DNA of 23,966 bases from a virus: the IMG/VR virus record IMGVR_UViG_3300027770_000254, positions 1 to 23,966 of that record. One strand, given 5' to 3'. The position numbers and the translations under genes are program-made. Position 1 is the stretch's first letter. Each line of letters opens with the position of its first letter. Of this stretch, positions 1 to 7,892 are shown one piece after another. The notes beneath the pieces are model-generated. The model made no database searches. It was not told the DNA's origin and worked only from the letters and a program-made list of their open reading frames with translations.

Positions 1-2
1 CG

Positions 3-854
3 TCGCTACACAACTGGGAACTGTTCTCCCAATTCCACGATGATGTTCACATGATCCCGTTGGGTGTTGACCGTACGATTTGGTGTCCATCCGAGGACAA
101 ACCTGATGGCAAGTTCCGGTTGATGTGTGGTGGTTCAGAGTGGTATCGCAAAGGATTGGATGTGGTTCTGGAAGTGTTCAACAAGTTGCAGTTACCTGAC
201 GCAGAATTACACATAAAGATTGTGCCACCTCACCTGTCTGCACCAAAGAACTTGGATTATCCAAATGTTGTAGTGCATCGTGAATGGTTAACTGTTGAAC
301 AGGAACGTGACTTGGTGCGATCTATGGATGGTTTTGTGTCGGTGTCCCGTGGTGAAGGGTTTGGTCTTATGCCGTTGCAGGCTGTCTCAGCGGGTGTCCC
401 TACGATCCTGTCTAACGCTCATGGGCATCGAGAGTTCGCTGATCTTGCCACCCATCGCATACCAACAACAAGTGTTCCCACAAGCGAAGGTGACTGGCAG
501 AACATGGGTGACTGGGATGAACCTGACCGTGAAGCGTTGGCTGAAGCCATCAAAGACTTATATAACAAACGTGACAAGTACCGTCGTCAGGCAACCCTGA
601 CAGCCCCACAAACAGCAGCGTTTAACTGGGACACAGCAGCCGATCAGTTGTTGCAGATCGTCAAACCAAGCACCAACAGGTCTACTGGCGCGTGGAAACC
701 GTTTGAACCAACATGCGAAATCGAGGTGTCTAAACGGGTGCAGGCTGACATTGGTAAACATCGGGTGGAACTGTTACCTGGTGTGAAACATCGTGTAGTG
801 TTGAATGTACGTGACGTTCTATTTAAGGCAGGATTACTCAAATGGGATTGTTGA
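3..854 (+). CDS. Glycosyltransferase family 4-like, C-terminal part (5' partial)
   Basis: The frame is open from the left edge, before the first ATG at 51, so the gene starts outside the window. The visible part is the C-terminal nucleotide-sugar-binding half of a GT-B, group 1 glycosyltransferase. It has IPLGVDRTIW (the IPNGVD-type strand), GGSEWYRKGLDVVLEVF (donor-site entry) and GEGFGLMPLQA, the region of the E-x7-E motif. The second acidic residue of that motif appears as Gln here, which may alter donor handling. Such enzymes move a sugar from a nucleotide donor to an acceptor. In a virion module the acceptor could be a structural protein or a host surface glycan; that is inference. Residues after about 220 look like an accessory tail. 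The family call is firm, the substrate unknown. Confidence 0.85.
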   Translation, partial: SLHNWELFSQFHDDVHMIPLGVDRTIWCPSEDKPDGKFRLMCGGSEWYRKGLDVVLEVFNKLQLPDAELHIKIVPPHLSAPKNLDYPNVVVHREWLTVEQERDLVRSMDGFVSVSRGEGFGLMPLQAVSAGVPTILSNAHGHREFADLATHRIPTTSVPTSEGDWQNMGDWDEPDREALAEAIKDLYNKRDKYRRQATLTAPQTAAFNWDTAADQLLQIVKPSTNRSTGAWKPFEPTCEIEVSKRVQADIGKHRVELLPGVKHRVVLNVRDVLFKAGLLKWDC

Positions 855-902
855 AGTGTGGTAATCTGATGCCTACTCATTTGGAACGAAAGGTAAGTCA
901 TC

Positions 903-1028
903 ATGTCTGCTAAAGGCGAAAAGTACAAGTCTAAGGGTGCTATGAAAAAGCACGAAAAAGGCGAAGGCAAAAAAGAGAAGATGATGGAATACGGCAAACC
1001 TAAAATGAAGGCCAAGAAAAAGAAGTAA
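903..1028 (+). CDS. Small lysine-rich protein (41 aa)
   Basis: A short frame, MSAKGEKYKSKG to KAKKKK, with nearly half of its residues Lys and almost no hydrophobic ones. An AAAGG element lies about nine bases before the ATG, and the stop abuts the ATG at 1029, which suggests translational coupling with the next structural gene. The extreme basic charge fits nucleic-acid binding or a small virion component near packaged DNA, but I do not recognise a family. The reading frame is supported by position, ribosome-binding site and tight spacing rather than by homology. Confidence 0.7.
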   Translation: MSAKGEKYKSKGAMKKHEKGEGKKEKMMEYGKPKMKAKKKK

Positions 1029-1913
1029 ATGTCTACTGCTGGTGCGCTCATTAACAGGGTGTCACGGCAACTGTTATCTGGAACGATTGAGGAACGGAAC
1101 AAGTTAGCAACAACCGTTACATCGGCAGATACTTCTATTGTCATGTCTTACGACTTGGCTGGTTTGCGTAGCGGATCGGTGTTTGAGATTGATTCGGAAC
1201 TCATGTATATCTGGGTTGCTGAGTCGGGTTCTAAGACTTTGACTGTCGAACGAGGCTATCTAGGTACTACGGCAGCCGCGCACACGGCTGGCGCACTTGC
1301 CATTTTGAACCCTCGTTTCCCACAGCAACAACTGTTGGATTCGTTCAACCAAGAGTTAGATGATTTGTCTAGCCCGTCTAACGGTCTGTTTCGGGTGGTG
1401 AACGCCGATCTAAGTTACAACGGTTCTGACCGCCAACTTGATATTACGTCTGCTTCTACGGTGATTGATTTGATTGATGTGCGTCTAAAGTATTTGGCTT
1501 CTGATTATCCGGTGTTGCGTGGGGTGAGGTTGTCACGGGATTTGCCTACAGCAGATTTTGCGTCAGGGTTTGCTTTGACGTTTGATGAGTTGTCTATGGC
1601 AGGTACTTTGCGTGTTCGATATAAGGCACCGTTTGTGCGGGCTTCTACTACTGCATCAGATATTCAGTCGGTTTGTTTGTTGCCTTTGACCATGGAAGAC
1701 ATTGTTGAGATGGGTGTGATGGCTCGTATGTTGGCTGTGCGTGAGGTGAAACGCAACTTTATTGAATCACAGGGTGATACTCGTAGGTCGGATGAGGTTC
1801 CTGCTGGTTCTATGTCTAATTCGGTTACAAACATTTTGAGGTTGCGTCGTGATCGCATTATTGCTGAGGCTTCTAAGTTGGCTCGGCAGTATCCATTAAC
1901 TATCAGGGTTTAA
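1029..1913 (+). CDS. Phage virion structural protein, head-tail region
   Basis: A 294-residue protein starting directly at the stop of the preceding gene. Residues about 50-95 hold a compact beta module (FEIDSELMYIW, then TLTVERGYLGTTAAAHTAGA) that I know from phage baseplate and tail proteins, where an IDSE strand is followed by a TLTVTRG strand and a small His/Gly loop. The same module recurs in the fibre at 3778-4929. The rest is mixed alpha/beta without a motif I recognise. Its place just before the long tail protein suggests a connector, baseplate or minor tail part. No signal peptide or membrane segment is present. Virion protein is well supported; the exact role is not. Confidence 0.65.
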   Translation: MSTAGALINRVSRQLLSGTIEERNKLATTVTSADTSIVMSYDLAGLRSGSVFEIDSELMYIWVAESGSKTLTVERGYLGTTAAAHTAGALAILNPRFPQQQLLDSFNQELDDLSSPSNGLFRVVNADLSYNGSDRQLDITSASTVIDLIDVRLKYLASDYPVLRGVRLSRDLPTADFASGFALTFDELSMAGTLRVRYKAPFVRASTTASDIQSVCLLPLTMEDIVEMGVMARMLAVREVKRNFIESQGDTRRSDEVPAGSMSNSVTNILRLRRDRIIAEASKLARQYPLTIRV

Positions 1914-1914
1914 T

Positions 1915-3768
1915 GTGACATATCTTTTAGATTTTAGTAGCCCGTTTCGTGGTGGTGCATCGTTTTTTACGGGTACAGGTACGACACAACTTGTTCCGTA
2001 TGTTTTTCCTGTGGCTATTAACGGTCGACCGTATTTGATTGACACAAAATCTAATGAGTTCACACGCCAGTTTGATGCTCGTGTTCGTGATTCGGTTGAC
2101 CAGTCGGCTGAACCTGGTGAGGCTGCTATCAACCCACAGGGTTTGTGGAGGCGTTCACAGTCGTCTTGGCATTATGGTGCTGGACAGGATTATTCGGATA
2201 CTGCTGATGCTGAGGTGTACCGTTTTCGTTCTAACAAGGGTGTGAATGTTTGGGATCGTGGGAAGTTGTCGTTGTTGAAAGACACCACTCAAATCCTGTC
2301 TGATGCTACTGCGACACTAAAATCTATTGTTGCTGGCACACGCCTGTATGTGGCTTCGGGTGGCAACGTGACGTTCTACACAAGCCTTACCGCCAGTCCA
2401 ACCAACTGCACAGGCGAACCCACCAGTGGGGATGTTGGCTCGATGACAAGTGACGGTTACAACGTGTGGGCTTCGTTTGCTTCTCACGGCATTCATTACA
2501 CGAACACTTCTACGGGCGTGTTCAGTTCCTACATCACAGGTACAGACACGTTCACTAAAATTAAGTACACCAAAGGCCGTTTGATGGCTGCTGCTGGTGC
2601 CACGATCTACAACTTTATTTCTGGTGGTGGTCCAGGCGCAGGGTTGTTTACTCACGGGAACAGCACTTGGTCATGGGTTGGGTTTGCTGGTGGACAAAAC
2701 CACATTTATGCGGCAGGTTACGCAGGTCAAACATCGTTGATTTACAAGACCACCATCAAAACAGATGGTACGGCCTTGGATGCTCCAACTGTGGCAGCCG
2801 AACTACCTGAAGGTGAAATCGTTACAGCATTAGATTCGTATTTAGGTTATGTGCTGATCGGTACAACCACAGGGTTTAGGTTTGCTTCATCGGATGACAA
2901 CGGCAACCTTGTTGTAGGTCCGTTGATTGAGGTTGGTCAGGTGGATGCGTTTGCTTCACAAGGTCGGTTTGTTTGGTTCTCATACAAGAACATTGACACC
3001 ATATCTACAGGTTTGGGTCGTATGGACATTGGTTCACAGATTGCCACTAATCAACCTGCTTGGGCGGCAGATTTGATGGTTACAGGTACGGTTGCTGCAC
3101 CCTGTCAAGGTGCTGTGCCTTCAATCAACCTGTACGGCACACGACCAGTGTTCACGGTTACAGGCTTAGGTGTGTACTGCGAACATGCCACCGATCTTGT
3201 TGCTTCTGGAACGATTGATTCAGGTATTTATCGTTGGGGTGTACCAGACAGCAAGTTTGTTCCTAAATGGGATTTGCGTACCGAACAGTTAGATGGCACA
3301 GTTGCGTTGGCTGTTGCTTCTGATGGTGGGTCGTTTGAAACGGTTGGCTCTCAGTCTGTTGCTGACAGTTTGGAATCCACGTTTGATGGGTTTGAGACAC
3401 GCATTTTTGAGGCTGAGGTTCGGCTCACTTTGACACGTTCCGCTACTGCCACCGTTGGTCCTGTGTTGACACGGTGGATGGGTCGGGCGTATGCGGCACC
3501 GTTGCGTTCACAAATTTTTAGTGTTCCAGTGTTGTTGCATCATCAGGTAAACATTCGTGGTCGAGACTACTTTTTTGATGTGGATGAAGAACTTTCCCTT
3601 TTAAGGGCTTTGGTGGAAACCCCTTCGGTTATCACCTATCAAGAAAACTTGGAAACCTATTCGGTGATTGTTGAAGATGTACGCTGGCAGCCTGTGGATG
3701 CGGCACATTCCAGCAACGAATGGGATTGGAACGGCACATGTACGATCATTATGCGTAGTGTAAGATAA
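1915..3768 (+). CDS. Large tail/virion protein with propeller-like repeats (617 aa)
   Basis: It starts with GTG one base after the preceding stop; the nearby ATG at 1913 runs straight into TGA, so GTG is the only sensible start (protein begins MTYLLDFSSPF). Residues about 110-420 hold repeated short beta strands with aromatic and glycine turns (LYVASGGNVTFY, DGYNVWASFASHGIHY, KGRLMAAAGATIYNF), the look of a beta-propeller. The C-terminal third is again beta-rich and ends FDVDEELSLLRALVETPSVI and EWDWNGTCTIIMRSV, resembling tail proteins that finish in a receptor- or baseplate-contact fold. Position before the fibre gene supports a tail or receptor-binding role. No catalytic motif is visible. 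It may be a baseplate hub or a side-tail protein. Confidence 0.6.
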   Translation: MTYLLDFSSPFRGGASFFTGTGTTQLVPYVFPVAINGRPYLIDTKSNEFTRQFDARVRDSVDQSAEPGEAAINPQGLWRRSQSSWHYGAGQDYSDTADAEVYRFRSNKGVNVWDRGKLSLLKDTTQILSDATATLKSIVAGTRLYVASGGNVTFYTSLTASPTNCTGEPTSGDVGSMTSDGYNVWASFASHGIHYTNTSTGVFSSYITGTDTFTKIKYTKGRLMAAAGATIYNFISGGGPGAGLFTHGNSTWSWVGFAGGQNHIYAAGYAGQTSLIYKTTIKTDGTALDAPTVAAELPEGEIVTALDSYLGYVLIGTTTGFRFASSDDNGNLVVGPLIEVGQVDAFASQGRFVWFSYKNIDTISTGLGRMDIGSQIATNQPAWAADLMVTGTVAAPCQGAVPSINLYGTRPVFTVTGLGVYCEHATDLVASGTIDSGIYRWGVPDSKFVPKWDLRTEQLDGTVALAVASDGGSFETVGSQSVADSLESTFDGFETRIFEAEVRLTLTRSATATVGPVLTRWMGRAYAAPLRSQIFSVPVLLHHQVNIRGRDYFFDVDEELSLLRALVETPSVITYQENLETYSVIVEDVRWQPVDAAHSSNEWDWNGTCTIIMRSVR

Positions 3769-3777
3769 AGGACAACT

Positions 3778-4929
3778 ATGGCTGCTGTGACTAGACGACA
3801 ATACAAGGGTGCTGCCGCTGCGACAACAATTACGGCTGGTATCAACCCTTCGGATTTGACCTGTTCGTTGGCTGCTACTACTGGGTGGCCTTCTACTGCT
3901 TCTGTTCCGTTTATGGTGGTAATTGAGCCTGGTACTTCGGCTGAAGAAAAATGTTCTGCAACTATTTCGGGTTCTACTTTGACATTGACTCGCGGAGCCG
4001 ATGATACGACTGCTGTTTCGCATGGTTCGGGTGCAGCGATCTATCCGGTGTTTTCGGCTGATGAGGCTGATGAGGCAAACTTGTTTACTTCGACGATGAC
4101 TACTCGCGGTGATTTGTTGACGATGGGTGCGGGTCCGACTGTTGCCCGTTTGGGAATTGGTACATCTGGTTATGCGGTGATTTCTAACGGCACTGATCCT
4201 GCGTGGGGTCAGGTGGCTGCTGCTGGTATTGCTACTGGTGCTGTGACTTCAGCCAAAATTCTTGATGCGACTATTGTGCAGGGTGATTTGGCGTTGACGT
4301 TGTTGAAATTGCTTTGTCCTGTTGGAACTATTAGTGCTTATGCTGATTCGGCTGCTCCTGCGGGTTGGATTTTGTGTAACGGTACTGCTGTGTCGGCTGG
4401 AACCTACCCTGAACTTAATGCGATTTGTGCCACTACACCTGATTTGCGTGGGCGTTTTGCGCTAGGTAAAACAGCATCGGGTACGGGTAGCACTTTGTTG
4501 GGTACTGGTGGTTCGACAACTATTGCTGAAGCGAACTTGCCAAGTCACACTCACTCGGTTACATCCAACGTCACTATCACGAATGTTGACGAGTCTGCTC
4601 ACACTCACGCAAACACATTGGGTGGGACAACAAGTTTTGCTACAACAAGTCACGGTCATATACAAACTCATGCTTATACAAGTACCTATCAAGCGAATAA
4701 TGGTTCGTCATACACAAACGGTGGTTCGGTTGCAAACCAAGACGTTTCAACGGGTCCTGCCAGTCTTGGTGCAACTGTTACCCTTACAAATGTTGCTGGT
4801 TCTGCACACCAACACGCAAACACTCTGACCAACTATGCTGTTACCAGTGGTGGCGGAACTGGTAGTGGCACTGCTTACAACCAGCCGTTTGTTGCCGTAA
4901 ACTACATCATTAAACACGACTACGTTTAG
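3778..4929 (+). CDS. Tail fibre with phage tail collar domain
   Basis: A 383-residue protein preceded by AAAGGACAACT. Residues about 15-90 repeat the IDSE/TLTLTRG-type beta module of the protein at 1029-1913. Residues about 180-235 form a tail collar domain: GTISAYADSAAPAGWILCNG, then TYPELNAICATTPDLRGRFALGK. The C-terminal part has several HxH steps (SHTHS, SAHTHANTL, SHGHIQTHAYTS, SAHQHANTL) and ends YNQPFVAVNYIIKHDYV, the usual ending of microcystin-dependent-protein and short-fibre tips. The HxH steps probably bind metal along a trimeric needle, as in T4-type fibres. It is the best candidate for host-receptor contact here. Confidence 0.85.
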   Translation: MAAVTRRQYKGAAAATTITAGINPSDLTCSLAATTGWPSTASVPFMVVIEPGTSAEEKCSATISGSTLTLTRGADDTTAVSHGSGAAIYPVFSADEADEANLFTSTMTTRGDLLTMGAGPTVARLGIGTSGYAVISNGTDPAWGQVAAAGIATGAVTSAKILDATIVQGDLALTLLKLLCPVGTISAYADSAAPAGWILCNGTAVSAGTYPELNAICATTPDLRGRFALGKTASGTGSTLLGTGGSTTIAEANLPSHTHSVTSNVTITNVDESAHTHANTLGGTTSFATTSHGHIQTHAYTSTYQANNGSSYTNGGSVANQDVSTGPASLGATVTLTNVAGSAHQHANTLTNYAVTSGGGTGSGTAYNQPFVAVNYIIKHDYV

Positions 4930-4931
4930 AG

Positions 4932-6332
4932 ATGCGGTCTAGCCGCTGGCTGATATTTGCGCCTGTAGCAATCCTGGCGTTGTTCGCACCATCTGCTAAC
5001 GCTGAACCAGTAGCAGGGCTACAAACCACCTACTACACGATTGACGCTGTACCGCCAACACGGTCAGACAACATCTATACCGAATGCGGTAGTGAAGTGG
5101 AAAACAACATCAACCGTTCCTATGACGGTGAACCGTTTGGGGAATGCACCTACGACTTGTTCATGGTGCATATGACAGGCTTTATCGAGATACCAGCACA
5201 TGACACCATAGAGTTTTGGTTTGCATCAGATGACGGTGGCACAATCAGTATCGGTGGCTTTGAGTGGGGCAACTGGTGGGACCAGGGTTGTACGTGGATG
5301 GAGTCAGGACAGATAGACATTAGTGCAGGCAGCCAACCACTTGACTTGTGGATGTATGAGAATGGCGGAAACACTTGTGTAATGTTGGCTTGGAACATCA
5401 ACAATCAGGGATGGTCAATGGTTCCCGATGAAGCGTTCACCACCACTTACAGTCCAGCAACTACTACAACTATTGAGGAAACAACAACAACATGGGACAC
5501 CACAACAACATCCACGACTACAACGACGACCACTACTACTATTGCACCCTCTACGACTGTGCCTGTGGAAGAAGAATCAACTACTACGACACTTCAAACA
5601 ACGACCACACTGCCCCCAGACACAACGGTTCCAGAAGCAACAACAACGACAGTGGTAGAAGCGTCGACAACAACGGTAGAAGCGTCAACAACAACGGTTC
5701 TTGAACCTTCAACAACAGTTCTGGAAACGACAACGGTTCCCGATACCACCATCCCCGACACCACCGTTCCTGATACCACGGTGCCTGACACCCTGCCACC
5801 TGACACCCTGCCAGACGCACCAGAAACGCCTGTAACACTCCCAATAGACATAACCGAGGAAATACCAGCCGAACTCGTAGAAGCCCTCCTAGACGCTATA
5901 GATAGTGGTGAACCACTCACCGATGAACAGTTTGCCACTGCCGTAGAAGCACTCGGCGACCTCAACGAACAAGAAGCCGTAGCCCTCATAGACCAACTTC
6001 TAGCCACAGATGTAACAGCAGACCAAGCCACAGAACTAGCCTCAAACCCTGACGTGTTGGCTGTTATCACCTCAGACCAGGCTGAAGAAATCTTTGCCAC
6101 CATCGAAGTAGACCAACTAGACGACACACAAATAGCCGAACTCACAGAAGCAATCCAAAACGCCCCACTCGCCGTACAAAAAGCCTTTGAAGCCACCATA
6201 GACATCTTCGGAGGATTTGACGACTACGTGCCAACAGGTTCAAACATCCCTGTAGGTGAACGCCGAACCCTTATCGCCATCGCAGCAGGAACAACCCTCA
6301 CAGCAGCAGGTAGTAAGATAAAACGGAAATGA
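4932..6332 (+). CDS. Secreted PA14-like protein with Thr-rich stalk and C-terminal anchor-like tail
   Basis: Residues 1-24 are a signal peptide ending SANA|E. Residues about 28-165 resemble a PA14-type glycan-binding fold: GLQTTYYTI, then FWFASDDGGTISIGG, then WMYENGG. Residues about 175-295 are a low-complexity stalk of TTTT runs and five-residue VPDTT/IPDTT units. Residues about 300-425 are acidic and helical, with repeated ELVEALLDAI-like helices. The end has VPTGSNIPVGERR, a hydrophobic stretch LIAIAAGTTLTAAG, and the basic tail SKIKRK. That order is the plan of a cell-wall-sorted or membrane-anchored surface protein. The gene lies between the fibre and the lysis genes and overlaps the next start by ATGA. 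It may be a virion protein, a surface lectin or a superinfection-exclusion factor; I cannot decide which. Confidence 0.7.
   Translation: MRSSRWLIFAPVAILALFAPSANAEPVAGLQTTYYTIDAVPPTRSDNIYTECGSEVENNINRSYDGEPFGECTYDLFMVHMTGFIEIPAHDTIEFWFASDDGGTISIGGFEWGNWWDQGCTWMESGQIDISAGSQPLDLWMYENGGNTCVMLAWNINNQGWSMVPDEAFTTTYSPATTTTIEETTTTWDTTTTSTTTTTTTTTIAPSTTVPVEEESTTTTLQTTTTLPPDTTVPEATTTTVVEASTTTVEASTTTVLEPSTTVLETTTVPDTTIPDTTVPDTTVPDTLPPDTLPDAPETPVTLPIDITEEIPAELVEALLDAIDSGEPLTDEQFATAVEALGDLNEQEAVALIDQLLATDVTADQATELASNPDVLAVITSDQAEEIFATIEVDQLDDTQIAELTEAIQNAPLAVQKAFEATIDIFGGFDDYVPTGSNIPVGERRTLIAIAAGTTLTAAGSKIKRK
5654..5816 (+). repeat. Tandem repeats coding the Thr-rich stalk
   Basis: Two near-identical 21-base units lie at 5654-5674 and 5675-5695 (GGTAGAAGCGTC then GACAACAAC or AACAACAAC). 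They are followed from about 5730 by 15-base units coding five residues each (DTTIP, DTTVP, DTTVP, DTLPP, DTLPD). The units lengthen the surface protein's stalk and are likely to vary in number between related phages. Confidence 0.8.
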
Positions 6333-6496
6333 AACGCCTCACTGACTTACTCAAAGACAACGCATGGACATACGCAGGCACAGGACTAGTCTTGATCACC
6401 CTGTCAGGCCCAACACTCCGGCAAGCGATCTGGGTGGTTGGTGTATCATTGGTATTACACGCAGCATTAACTCTTAGCACAAAGGAATCAGAATGA
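6329..6496 (+). CDS. Small membrane protein (55 aa), holin-region
   Basis: It starts at an ATG overlapping the previous stop and ends overlapping the next start, both by ATGA, so it sits tightly inside the lysis operon. The sequence MKRLTDLLKDNAWTYAGTG leads into one or two hydrophobic segments (residues about 17-28 and 34-49) with a short charged end, STKESE. Size, charge and position fit an accessory holin or antiholin, but no family signature is visible. Confidence 0.6.
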   Translation: MKRLTDLLKDNAWTYAGTGLVLITLSGPTLRQAIWVVGVSLVLHAALTLSTKESE

Positions 6497-6729
6497 AAAA
6501 AGCACAAGACATCCTCGGTCGTATCGTCGCAGTGTTCCTGTCCTCAGCGTTGGCTATCGTTGGCGGTAGTGCTGTGATTGCCCCCGAGTTGGAAATTTGG
6601 AAGTCGGCTGTTCTTGCTGGTTTCGCTGCATGTGCCACCGTTATTCAGAAACTTGCTCAATCATCGCTTGATGGCAAACTCACAATGGAAGAAATTAACA
6701 GCGCGTTCGGCGCAAAATCCGAGAAGTAA
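6493..6729 (+). CDS. Putative holin (78 aa)
   Basis: Two hydrophobic segments are seen at residues about 9-31 (GRIVAVFLSSALAIVGGSAVI) and 37-53 (KSAVLAGFAACATVIQK), after a short basic start and before a charged C-terminal tail. This is the plan of class II and r1t-type holins, which open the inner membrane so that the endolysin reaches peptidoglycan. The gene lies five bases before the endolysin gene and has AAAGGAATC ahead of its ATG. The start overlaps the previous stop. Holin is inferred from topology and neighbours; the membrane protein at 7264 is an alternative. Confidence 0.65.
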   Translation: MKKAQDILGRIVAVFLSSALAIVGGSAVIAPELEIWKSAVLAGFAACATVIQKLAQSSLDGKLTMEEINSAFGAKSEK

Positions 6730-6734
6730 CTTCA

Positions 6735-7262
6735 ATGCCATACCCTGTTGTACCAGTCAAACTTTGTGACCACCTGAAAGGTGCTGTCCCAGGCAAACTA
6801 GCCGCAGAAAAACTACGCCAAACCGTAGGTGGCACACTCCACCATTGTGCTGCTGACGCATGGGAAGCGATGGTAGATGCCGCAGACAAGGCTGGTATCA
6901 AACTGACACCGACATCAGCAGGCGACACATACCGCACACTCGAATTACAAACCAAAGCGTTCTTTCAGCGTTATCAACTAGAAGACACAGGCAACCCAGA
7001 CACACGCACCTTTGAGGGTAAGAAATGGTATCTCAAAAAAGGTCAAGCCTGTTTGGCGACACCAGGAAAATCGCAGCATAACCTCGCTATTGCGGTCGAT
7101 GTGGCTTCAGCGTCAGGCCCTAGACTTGAATGGATGCTCGCCAACGAACACCTCTACGGCTTCTCACACGAAGTTCAATCCGAACCGTGGCACATCCGCT
7201 ACACACAAGGAAACCAAGTCCCACCAGCGGTTGTAGCACACCTCGCTACGAAAGCCGTATGA
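6735..7262 (+). CDS. Endolysin: M15 (VanY-like) D-Ala-D-Ala carboxypeptidase/L-Ala-D-Glu peptidase
   Basis: A 175-residue zinc peptidase. The M15 signature appears as SQHNLAIAVDVA, with zinc ligands His115 and Asp122, and as EPWHIRY near the C-terminus, with catalytic Glu150 and zinc ligand His153. The usual Gly in SxHxxGxAxD is Ala here. Length and the single domain match phage peptidases that cut peptide cross-links in peptidoglycan. There is no signal peptide, so it needs the neighbouring holin for export. No separate cell-wall-binding domain is visible, although residues 1-60 could contribute. The ATG follows the holin stop by five bases. Confidence 0.88.
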   Translation: MPYPVVPVKLCDHLKGAVPGKLAAEKLRQTVGGTLHHCAADAWEAMVDAADKAGIKLTPTSAGDTYRTLELQTKAFFQRYQLEDTGNPDTRTFEGKKWYLKKGQACLATPGKSQHNLAIAVDVASASGPRLEWMLANEHLYGFSHEVQSEPWHIRYTQGNQVPPAVVAHLATKAV

Positions 7263-7263
7263 C

Positions 7264-7470
7264 ATGGATGCTGTTTGGGCTGCTGGTGTTACTGGTGCTT
7301 TCGGTCTGTTAGCGGTAGTAGTTGCCAAACTAGGCAAAGAAAACCGTGAAGACCACGCCATAGTGCAAGGCATCCTACGCAACATGCACAAATCTTTGAA
7401 CCGAACCGAAGACAAAGTAGACAGAATTGACGGTGCGCTCACAGACCATGTAAGGTCCAAGCACAACTAA
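7264..7470 (+). CDS. Small membrane protein with coiled-coil tail (68 aa)
   Basis: The ATG follows the endolysin stop by one base. Residues 2-22 (DAVWAAGVTGAFGLLAVVVAKL) form a transmembrane segment. Residues 25-68 are a polar helix (ENREDHAIVQGILRNMHKSLNRTEDKVDRIDGAL), likely a coiled coil. Actinophage lysis cassettes often carry a one-span protein of this form after the endolysin, thought to help lysis as a second holin or an envelope-disrupting factor. The role here is inferred from position and topology only. Confidence 0.6.
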   Translation: MDAVWAAGVTGAFGLLAVVVAKLGKENREDHAIVQGILRNMHKSLNRTEDKVDRIDGALTDHVRSKHN

Positions 7471-7492
7471 GCCGATTGGAAGGTGCTTGCAA

Positions 7493-7684
7493 ATGTCGAG
7501 GGGATTCACTACCGTTGAGTTGACACTCATCCGTGACAGTTTGCTGAAGGTCACACCTTCACGAAACCAAGCCGATGAACTGTGGGACATCATCGAAAAA
7601 CTCAACAAAACAATCGAGGGAGCGCACGTTGAACACGCCAAAAAAATCCGTGAAGCCAAGCCTGCTACAAGAGATAAAAAATAG
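7493..7684 (+). CDS. Hypothetical protein (63 aa)
   Basis: The ATG at 7493 is chosen because GGAAGG at 7478-7483 lies nine bases before it; the in-frame TTG at 7487 is too close to that site. The protein starts MSRGFTTVELTLIRDSL and is mostly helical, with a charged C-terminal half (EKLNKTIEGAHVEHAKKIREAK) that could form a short coiled coil. No family was recognised. It opens the run of small genes between lysis and recombination. Confidence 0.55.
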   Translation: MSRGFTTVELTLIRDSLLKVTPSRNQADELWDIIEKLNKTIEGAHVEHAKKIREAKPATRDKK

Positions 7685-7709
7685 CAAACTAGTTAGCGGC
7701 AGAATACCA

Positions 7710-7892
7710 ATGCTGTTACAGATCATCAACAAACTAGATGCCCAAGACAAAGCCGATCTTCTCGCTGCACTAAACGACTACACTATTTCTGCACCGGCAA
7801 TTAGCCGAGTGTTAGAAAACCGTGGTCATCGGATCAGTGTTGGTTCGATTACTGCTTACCGCAGAGGAGAACTGATACATGTCACTGGCTGA
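7710..7892 (+). CDS. Small helix-turn-helix protein (60 aa)
   Basis: I take the start at ATG 7710, just after the previous gene; the frame is open further upstream and GTG 7650 is an alternative. Residues about 8-25 form a helix (KLDAQDKADLLAALND). Then ISAPAISRVLENRGHRIS and VGSITAYRRGEL follow, a pattern I know from small actinophage proteins in which a helix-turn-helix recognises DNA and the final segment reads SxxxxRRG. A transcription regulator or a stand-alone small terminase-like protein are both possible. It overlaps the metallophosphoesterase start by 14 bases. Confidence 0.5.
   Translation: MLLQIINKLDAQDKADLLAALNDYTISAPAISRVLENRGHRISVGSITAYRRGELIHVTG

Noticed and set aside
3601-4023. 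Minus-strand frame of 140 codons across the tail/fibre junction
   Set aside because: It is the complement of two well-supported genes, Ser/Arg-rich and without a start signal.
5594-6205. A 203-codon open frame on the minus strand, rich in Ser and Val
   Set aside because: It is the mirror of the low-complexity Thr/Pro stalk and of the acidic helical part of the surface protein; no ribosome-binding site and no other minus-strand gene nearby.
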